Source: Curtobacterium ammoniigenes NBRC 101786
GTDB taxonomy: Bacteria > Actinomycetota > Actinomycetes > Actinomycetales > Microbacteriaceae
Direction of reading: 5' to 3'
Assembly: GCF_001571045.1 (NCBI RefSeq)
Contig: NZ_BCSV01000003.1
Coordinates: forward strand, 124,001-188,000
Length of the DNA stretch: 64,000 nucleotides
A program made the translations under genes and the position numbers. Of this stretch, positions 56,747 through 64,000 are shown piece after piece (the first letter of the stretch is position 1; each line of letters opens with the position of its first letter). The notes beneath the pieces are model-generated. The model was not told where the DNA came from and ran no database searches. It saw nothing but the letters and a program-made list of their open reading frames with translations.

Positions 56747-58704
56747 GCGCTCACTGGCTCCGTCGGTGCTGGTGTCGTCTCGTCCTGGCTGTCTGCCCGT
56801 CGTTCCAGCGTATCCGCCGGTTGCCCAAGACTGGCCACGATGGCGGCCGCGGTCGTCGCACCGATGCCGGGAACGGCCTGGATCTGCTCGGTCGACGCCG
56901 ACCGGAGGCGAGCGACCGATCCGAAGTGCTTGAGCAGCGCCGTGATCCGGGTCGACCCGAGACCCGGGATGTCTTCGAGCTGACTGCGGATGTCGCGCTT
57001 CCGCCGGGTGCGCTGGTGCGTGATCGCAAACCGGTGTGCTTCGTCGCGAAGACGCTGAATGAGAAAAAGCGCCTCGGAATTGCGGGGAAGAATCACGGGG
57101 AAGTCCTCGTCGGGCAACCAGAGCTCCTCCAATCGCTTCGCGATGCCGACGACGGCGATGTCGGAGATCGCTGCGTCGTCGAGCGCGCGCTTCGCCGCAG
57201 CGACCTGCGGCTGGCCGCCGTCGACGACCAGCAGCTGGGGACGATACGCGAATCGCTTGGTCGGCTTCTCGCTCGCGATGACACCGTCGCTCGTGGGATC
57301 CGCGACCGCGGGAGGCTCAGCGTCGTCGTCGAGACGGGCGAGCCTTCGGCTCAGGACCTGGTACATGCTGTCGGTGTCGTCTGTGGTCTCGGCGATCGTG
57401 AATCGCCGGTACTGGTCCTTGCGGGGAAGCCCGTCCTCGAACACGACCATGGAGGCGACGACATTCGTTCCTTGGAGGTGCGAGATGTCGTAGCACTCCA
57501 TCCGGAGTGGCGCCTCGGCAAGGCCGAGGGCATCCTGAATGTCGGCGAGAGCGGCGGAGCGCGTGGTGTAATCCGCGCTGCGCTTCGTCTTGTAGAGGAG
57601 CAGTGCCTGCGCCGCGTTGGTCGTGGCCGTCCGGGCAAGACCGGCACGGTCACCGCGATGCGCGGTGCTCAGTCGGACGCTGCGGCCGTCGCGGCGCTGG
57701 CCGAGCCACGCCTGCAGCGCCTCGGCGTCGTCGGGGAGGGCCGGGACGACGATCTCTCGCGGTGGGGCCTCAGCCGCGTAGACGTCTTCGAGCACCTGCT
57801 CGACGAGATCGGCGGTCGAGATGTCGAGCTCTTTGTCGACGACCCAACCCCGCACACCCCGAATCCGACCGCCGCGGACGGTGAATTGCTGCACGGCAGC
57901 GGCGAGTTCGTCTTCCGCGATGCCGAACAGATCGAGGTCCACGCTGTCCCGCAGGACGACCGCGGACTTCTCGAGCACCGCCTCGAGCGCCTCGACCTGA
58001 TCGCGGTAGCGTGCCGCTTCTTCGTACCGCTGCGCGTCGGCCGCGGCGGCCATGCGTGCGCGCCGCTCGGCGATGACACGCCGGTCGTAGCTGCCCATGA
58101 AGCGGACGAACTCGTCGACGATCGCGCGGTGCTCCTCGATTGACACGCGACCCGAGCACGGGCCTCCGCACTTGCCGATCTGGCCGGGGAAGCAGGGCTT
58201 CCCCGTCTGCATGGCACGCTTGTAGCTGGCGTCCGAGCAGGTGCGGATCGGGAACACCTTGATCATCAGGTCGATGGTGTCGTGCACCGCCCAGATCTTC
58301 GGATATGGGCCGAAGTATTTAGCGCCGTTGATGGCGCGGTTGCGCGTGACCATCACGCGTGGAGCTTCGTCCGCCAGTGTCACGGCGAGGTATGGATAGG
58401 ACTTGTCGTCGCGGAACTTGACGTTGAACGGTGGATCGAATTCCTTGATCCATGTGTATTCAAGCTGGAGCGCCTCGATTTCCGAGCCCACCACGGTCCA
58501 CTCGACACTCGCGGCCGTCAGGACCATCCTGCGCGTCCGCTCGTGGAGCGTCGGCAGCGGAGCGAAGTAATTGCTGAGTCGGGCGCGGAGATTCTTGGCT
58601 TTGCCGACGTACAAGACACGGCGGTTTGCGTCGCGCCACCGATAGACCCCGGGGTCGGTCGGAATCTCACTCGCCTTCGGTCGCCATGGGACGGTGTTCG
58701 CCAC
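56743..58704 (-). CDS. uvrC: Excinuclease ABC subunit C
   Basis: UvrC makes the incisions on both sides of a lesion in nucleotide excision repair. The protein is 653 residues. The GIY-YIG nuclease is N-terminal, with GVY at about 19-21 and [12 protein letters not shown] following. Four cysteines near [15 protein letters not shown] may bind a metal. The UVR motif lies in [18 protein letters not shown], an RNase H-like domain follows, and two helix-hairpin-helix motifs end the protein. The GTG start directly abuts the uvrA stop. Confidence 0.97.
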   Translation of the reverse strand: MANTVPWRPKASEIPTDPGVYRWRDANRRVLYVGKAKNLRARLSNYFAPLPTLHERTRRMVLTAASVEWTVVGSEIEALQLEYTWIKEFDPPFNVKFRDDKSYPYLAVTLADEAPRVMVTRNRAINGAKYFGPYPKIWAVHDTIDLMIKVFPIRTCSDASYKRAMQTGKPCFPGQIGKCGGPCSGRVSIEEHRAIVDEFVRFMGSYDRRVIAERRARMAAAADAQRYEEAARYRDQVEALEAVLEKSAVVLRDSVDLDLFGIAEDELAAAVQQFTVRGGRIRGVRGWVVDKELDISTADLVEQVLEDVYAAEAPPREIVVPALPDDAEALQAWLGQRRDGRSVRLSTAHRGDRAGLARTATTNAAQALLLYKTKRSADYTTRSAALADIQDALGLAEAPLRMECYDISHLQGTNVVASMVVFEDGLPRKDQYRRFTIAETTDDTDSMYQVLSRRLARLDDDAEPPAVADPTSDGVIASEKPTKRFAYRPQLLVVDGGQPQVAAAKRALDDAAISDIAVVGIAKRLEELWLPDEDFPVILPRNSEALFLIQRLRDEAHRFAITHQRTRRKRDIRSQLEDIPGLGSTRITALLKHFGSVARLRSASTEQIQAVPGIGATTAAAIVASLGQPADTLERRADSQDETTPAPTEPVSA

Positions 58705-61700
58705 CTACCGTGCACCCGCCTTCTCGCGGCGACGCGCCGACGAACCGGACTCGCGCTTGCTCACACCGCGCGCGACCCCCACTCGTGCGTCCTGGGCATC
58801 GAAGATCTCACGAAGGAAGACACCCGTGTGGCTCGCCGGGTTCTGCGCCACCTCCTCCGGAGTGCCGGTGGCGACGATCATGCCACCGCCGGAGCCGCCC
58901 TCGGGTCCGAGGTCGACGATCCAGTCCGCGCTCTTGATGACGTCGAGATTGTGCTCGATCGTGATGACAGTGTTTCCCTTGTCGACAAGGCTCTGCAGCA
59001 CGAGCAGCAGCTTTCGGACGTCTTCGAAGTGGAGGCCCGTGGTCGGCTCGTCGAGCACGTAGACGGTCCGACCGGTCGATCTGCGCTGCAGTTCCGTCGC
59101 GAGCTTGACGCGTTGGGCCTCGCCACCGGACAGAGTCGTGGCGGACTGCCCGAGCCGGACATACCCGAGCCCGACATCAACGAGGGTCTGCATGTATCGA
59201 GCGATCGCCGAGATCGGTTCGAAGAACTCGGCGGCCTCGCTGATCGGCATGTCGAGGACTTCCGAGATGTTCTTGCCCTTGTAGTGCACCTGAAGTGTCT
59301 CGCGGTTGTAGCGCGCTCCCCCGCAGACCTCGCACGCGACGTAGACATCCGGCAGGAAGTTCATCTCGATCTTGATGGTGCCGTCGCCGGCGCAGTTCTC
59401 GCACCGGCCGCCCTTCACGTTGAACGAGAAGCGACCCGGCTGGTATCCGCGTGCCTTTGCTTCGGGAGTCTCGGCGAAAAGCTGCCGGATCCGATCGAAC
59501 ACGCCGGTGTACGTCGCCGGGTTCGAACGGGGCGTGCGACCGATGGGCGCCTGATCCACGTGCACGACCTTGTCGAGCTGATCCAGGCCGCGGATTCGCG
59601 TGTGCTTTCCGGCCACGTGCCGAGCGCCGTTGAGCTGGTTCGCGAGAACCTTGTAGAGGATGTCGTTGACCAGCGTCGACTTCCCGGAGCCGCTGACGCC
59701 GGTCACGGCGGTGAACACGCCGAGCGGGAACTCCGCGTCGACCAAACGGAGGTTGTTCGCGCGCGCGCCCTGAACCGCGATGACGCGCTTCGGATCGACC
59801 GGTCGGCGCTCCGCGGGAACCGCGATCGATCGGCGACCCGCGAGGTAGTCGCCGGTGATCGACGTTCGGTTCTCGATCATGGCTGCGTACGTCCCGGAGT
59901 GGACGACGTGCCCACCGTTCACGCCGGCCCCGGGGCCGATGTCGACCACCCAGTCAGCGGTGCGGATCGTGTCTTCGTCATGCTCGACGACGATGAGCGT
60001 GTTCCCCAGGTCCTTCAGTTTGACCAGCGTGTCGATGAGCCGGCGGTTGTCGCGCTGATGCAGCCCGATACTCGGTTCGTCGAGGACATAGAGCACGCCG
60101 GTGAGTCCGGATCCGATCTGCGTCGCGAGCCGGATTCGCTGCGCTTCTCCACCGGAGAGCGACCCAGCACCGCGGGCGAGGGTGAGGTAGGACAGACCGA
60201 CCTCGAGCAGGAACTCGAGGCGCGCGCGGATCTCGCGGAGCACGGCGGCCGCAATGTGCGCCTCCCGTTCGGTCAGGCGGATGTCCGCGATGAACCGGTA
60301 CGCATCCTCGATGCTGAGCGCGCAGATCTCCGCGATGCTCCGATCGTCGACGGAAACGGCGAGCACCTCGGGCTTCAGGCGCGTTCCGTCGCACACCGGG
60401 CATGGGATCTCACGGAGATAGCCCTGGAATCGTGCGCGCTGCGTGTCGGACTCGGCCTCGGCGTATTTCCGCTCGATGTAGGGCATGACGCCCTCGAATC
60501 CGGACGTGTAGCGCATCTCACGCCCAAAGCGGTTCCGCCAGGCGACGGACACTTCGAAGTCCTTGCCGGTCAGGATCGACGCCTGCACCGACCCCGGGAG
60601 CTCGCTCCACGGGGCATCCATCGAGAAGCCGAGCTCCTTGGCCAACCCCTCGAGCAGCTTCTCGAAATAGGAGTACAGGCCACTCGTTCCGGTCCAGGGC
60701 AGCAGCACGCCTTCGCGGAGCGATGCATCCGGATCACCGAGCACGAGGTCGGGGTCGACCGACATGCGGGTGCCGAGGCCCGAGCATTCGGGACAGGCGC
60801 CGAACGGAGCGTTGAACGAGAAGGTCCGGGGCTCGATCTCGGTCAGGGCGAGCGGGTGATTGTTCGGGCAGGACAGGTTCTCGGAATAGCTCCGGAGTGC
60901 TCCGGGCCCCTCGGCATCGACGAAGTCGATCGTCACGGTGCCGGAGGCGAGTCGGAGGGCGGTCTCGAGCGAGTCGGTGAGCCGCCCGAGCATGTCGTCC
61001 TTGGCGACCAGGCGATCGACGATGACTGCGATGTCGTGCTTGACCTGCTTCTTCAGCCGCGGCGGATCAGTCAGCTGGATGCGCTCACCGTCCACCACTG
61101 CGCGGGCATACCCGGAGGCAGCGAGCTCTTGAAACACATCGACGAACTCGCCCTTCTTCTGCGAGACGATCGGCGCGAGGACTTGGAACCGAGTGCCGCT
61201 CTCGAGTCGCATGAGCTGGTCCGCGATCTGCTGCACACTCTGCTTGCTGATCACTTCGCCACAGACGGGACAGTGCGGGATCCCGATGCGCGCCCAGAGC
61301 AGGCGCATGTAGTCGTAGATCTCAGTGATCGTTCCGACGGTCGATCGTGGGTTTCGGTTCGTCGACTTCTGGTCGATCGAGACCGCGGGCGAGAGCCCCT
61401 CGATGAAGTCGACGTCAGGCCGATCGACCTGTCCGAGAAACTGGCGGGCATAGGCGGACAGCGACTCGACGTAGCGGCGCTGCCCCTCAGCGAAGATCGT
61501 GTCGAAGGCGAGCGAGGATTTCCCCGACCCGGACAGCCCGGTGAACACGACAAGCGAGTCTCGAGGGATTTCGAGGTTCACGTCGTGCAGGTTGTGCACG
61601 CGAGCACCGCGAACGCTCAACGTGGAGCGGCTCGTCGGACCGTTCGCACCAGGGACGTGCAGGTTGGCGGGCTCGCCAACATCGGCGCGATCGGCCGTCG

Positions 61701-61719
61701 GCGGAGAAGAAATCGACAT
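58705..61719 (-). CDS. uvrA: Excinuclease ABC subunit A
   Basis: UvrA recognises distorted DNA as a dimeric ABC ATPase. The protein is 1004 residues. Walker A sites are GLSGSGKSS (61-69) and GVSGSGKST. Zinc modules include HCPVCG, CPECSG, and CENCAGDG with CEVCGG. Signatures [12 protein letters not shown] and [12 protein letters not shown] are intact. The ATG is favoured because TAGGAT lies 7 bases upstream; an adjacent GTG is possible. The C-terminal 35 residues are basic and disordered-looking. Confidence 0.97.
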   Translation of the reverse strand: MSISSPPTADRADVGEPANLHVPGANGPTSRSTLSVRGARVHNLHDVNLEIPRDSLVVFTGLSGSGKSSLAFDTIFAEGQRRYVESLSAYARQFLGQVDRPDVDFIEGLSPAVSIDQKSTNRNPRSTVGTITEIYDYMRLLWARIGIPHCPVCGEVISKQSVQQIADQLMRLESGTRFQVLAPIVSQKKGEFVDVFQELAASGYARAVVDGERIQLTDPPRLKKQVKHDIAVIVDRLVAKDDMLGRLTDSLETALRLASGTVTIDFVDAEGPGALRSYSENLSCPNNHPLALTEIEPRTFSFNAPFGACPECSGLGTRMSVDPDLVLGDPDASLREGVLLPWTGTSGLYSYFEKLLEGLAKELGFSMDAPWSELPGSVQASILTGKDFEVSVAWRNRFGREMRYTSGFEGVMPYIERKYAEAESDTQRARFQGYLREIPCPVCDGTRLKPEVLAVSVDDRSIAEICALSIEDAYRFIADIRLTEREAHIAAAVLREIRARLEFLLEVGLSYLTLARGAGSLSGGEAQRIRLATQIGSGLTGVLYVLDEPSIGLHQRDNRRLIDTLVKLKDLGNTLIVVEHDEDTIRTADWVVDIGPGAGVNGGHVVHSGTYAAMIENRTSITGDYLAGRRSIAVPAERRPVDPKRVIAVQGARANNLRLVDAEFPLGVFTAVTGVSGSGKSTLVNDILYKVLANQLNGARHVAGKHTRIRGLDQLDKVVHVDQAPIGRTPRSNPATYTGVFDRIRQLFAETPEAKARGYQPGRFSFNVKGGRCENCAGDGTIKIEMNFLPDVYVACEVCGGARYNRETLQVHYKGKNISEVLDMPISEAAEFFEPISAIARYMQTLVDVGLGYVRLGQSATTLSGGEAQRVKLATELQRRSTGRTVYVLDEPTTGLHFEDVRKLLLVLQSLVDKGNTVITIEHNLDVIKSADWIVDLGPEGGSGGGMIVATGTPEEVAQNPASHTGVFLREIFDAQDARVGVARGVSKRESGSSARRREKAGAR

Positions 61720-61726
61720 CACCCCA

Positions 61727-61732
61727 ATCCTA
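61727..61732 (-). promoter_or_regulatory. Putative -10 element for leaderless uvrA transcript
   Basis: TAGGAT lies 7 bases before the ATG, in the 44-base gap after uvrB. It would let uvrA be made separately from uvrB. Confidence 0.4.
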
Positions 61733-61763
61733 CGAATGGCCGCTGACATCTGCGGCCGCCCGC

Positions 61764-63848
<2,085 letters not shown>

Positions 63849-63855
63849 GCATCCG

Positions 63856-63861
63856 ATGCTA
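63856..63861 (-). promoter_or_regulatory. Putative -10 element for leaderless uvrB transcript
   Basis: TAGCAT lies 7 bases before the ATG. Confidence 0.45.
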
Positions 63862-63973
63862 AGCGCGACCTCTGACGTCGGAACGCAACGTTCTCAGGCA
63901 GCGTATCGTCGACTCATCGGGAATTCCGATGGGGCGTCGGAAGACTCGATGACTGACCGACCGAGGAGGCCAG

Positions 63974-64000
63974 ATGAGCACGGTTGCCAAAGCGAGCACG
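63974..64000 (+). CDS. Start of an unidentified gene (cut by window edge)
   Basis: An ATG follows a strong GAGGAGG site with four-base spacing. Only nine codons (MSTVAKAST) are visible, so no function can be given. It diverges from uvrB. Confidence 0.55.

Noticed and set aside
58282-61746. A 1154-codon open frame on the plus strand
   Set aside because: It is antisense to uvrC and uvrA and has no recognisable domain.
63888-63900. GAACGCAACGTTC near uvrB as a LexA box
   Set aside because: The half-sites GAAC and GTTC are 5 bases apart, whereas the actinobacterial SOS box has 4. The site is also upstream of the probable leaderless start, so I cannot support it.

Overview
This window is a chromosomal segment of a high-G+C actinobacterium, most likely order Micrococcales and probably family Microbacteriaceae. 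The evidence is a set of actinobacterial marker genes (mshC for mycothiol, rbpA, whiA, opcA, pafB/pafC, a zinc-free type B ribosomal protein L31), the gene order rbpA-secG-tpiA-pgk-gap-whiA-rapZ-uvrC-uvrA-uvrB, frequent GTG starts and a base composition of roughly two thirds G+C by eye. No phage, integrase, transposase, CRISPR array or rRNA operon is visible. It reads as core genome with 59 protein-coding genes (two cut by the window edges) and one tRNA-Leu(GAG).

Layout. 1-7.8 kb: tatC-pafC-pafB-FKBP lipoprotein-trmI-HAD hydrolase on the minus strand, then a PAC2-family gene (+) and mshC (-). This matches the Mycobacterium locus that normally carries the Pup-proteasome block, but that block (mpa, dop, pup, prcBA, pafA) and tatA are absent here. 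7.8-9.3 kb: M20 peptidase, a predicted 60-codon small gene, and mshC, all translationally linked. 9.4-9.8 kb: tRNA-Leu, terminators and a repeat array. 9.8-18.3 kb: type II NADH dehydrogenase, a DEAD/DEAH helicase coupled to an 82-residue protein, DNA polymerase IV, a FUSC-family membrane protein coupled to an acyl-CoA dehydrogenase. 18.3-24.9 kb: SGNH hydrolase, D-Ala-D-Ala carboxypeptidase with a TrmH-type rRNA methyltransferase, a sirtuin, a histidine phosphatase, a GT4 glycosyltransferase and an alpha/beta hydrolase. 24.9-32.2 kb: trehalose synthase, DnaQ-like exonuclease, L31, an orphan ABC ATPase, divergent glgA/glgC and serB. 32.3-37.2 kb: FabG, a DUF3099/small metal-binding protein/SURF1 operon, an ABC-F ATPase and BioY. 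37.4-43.9 kb: the SUF iron-sulfur operon (sufB-sufD-Rieske-sufC-sufT) and the heme A pair ctaA and ctaB. 44.2-50.8 kb: pentose phosphate operon tkt-tal-zwf-opcA-pgl. 51-54.7 kb: rbpA, secG, tpiA, pgk, gap. 54.8-63.8 kb: whiA, rapZ and the nucleotide-excision-repair genes uvrC, uvrA, uvrB. A gene of unknown type begins at the right edge.

How the parts fit. Central carbon flux is concentrated here: glycogen and trehalose metabolism, the pentose phosphate branch and lower glycolysis. Respiratory genes cluster too: NDH-2, heme A synthesis, a SURF1 cytochrome oxidase assembly factor and iron-sulfur assembly. DNA damage functions recur: PafBC regulators, DinB, UvrABC and two further nuclease or helicase genes.

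The strongest genome-scale signal is regulatory. Eighteen genes carry a TANNNT hexamer 6-8 bases before the start codon, which is the spacing expected for leaderless mRNAs. Several intergenic regions at gene 3' ends carry short tandem repeats. Eleven neighbouring gene pairs overlap by ATGA, GTGA or TTGA, implying translational coupling.
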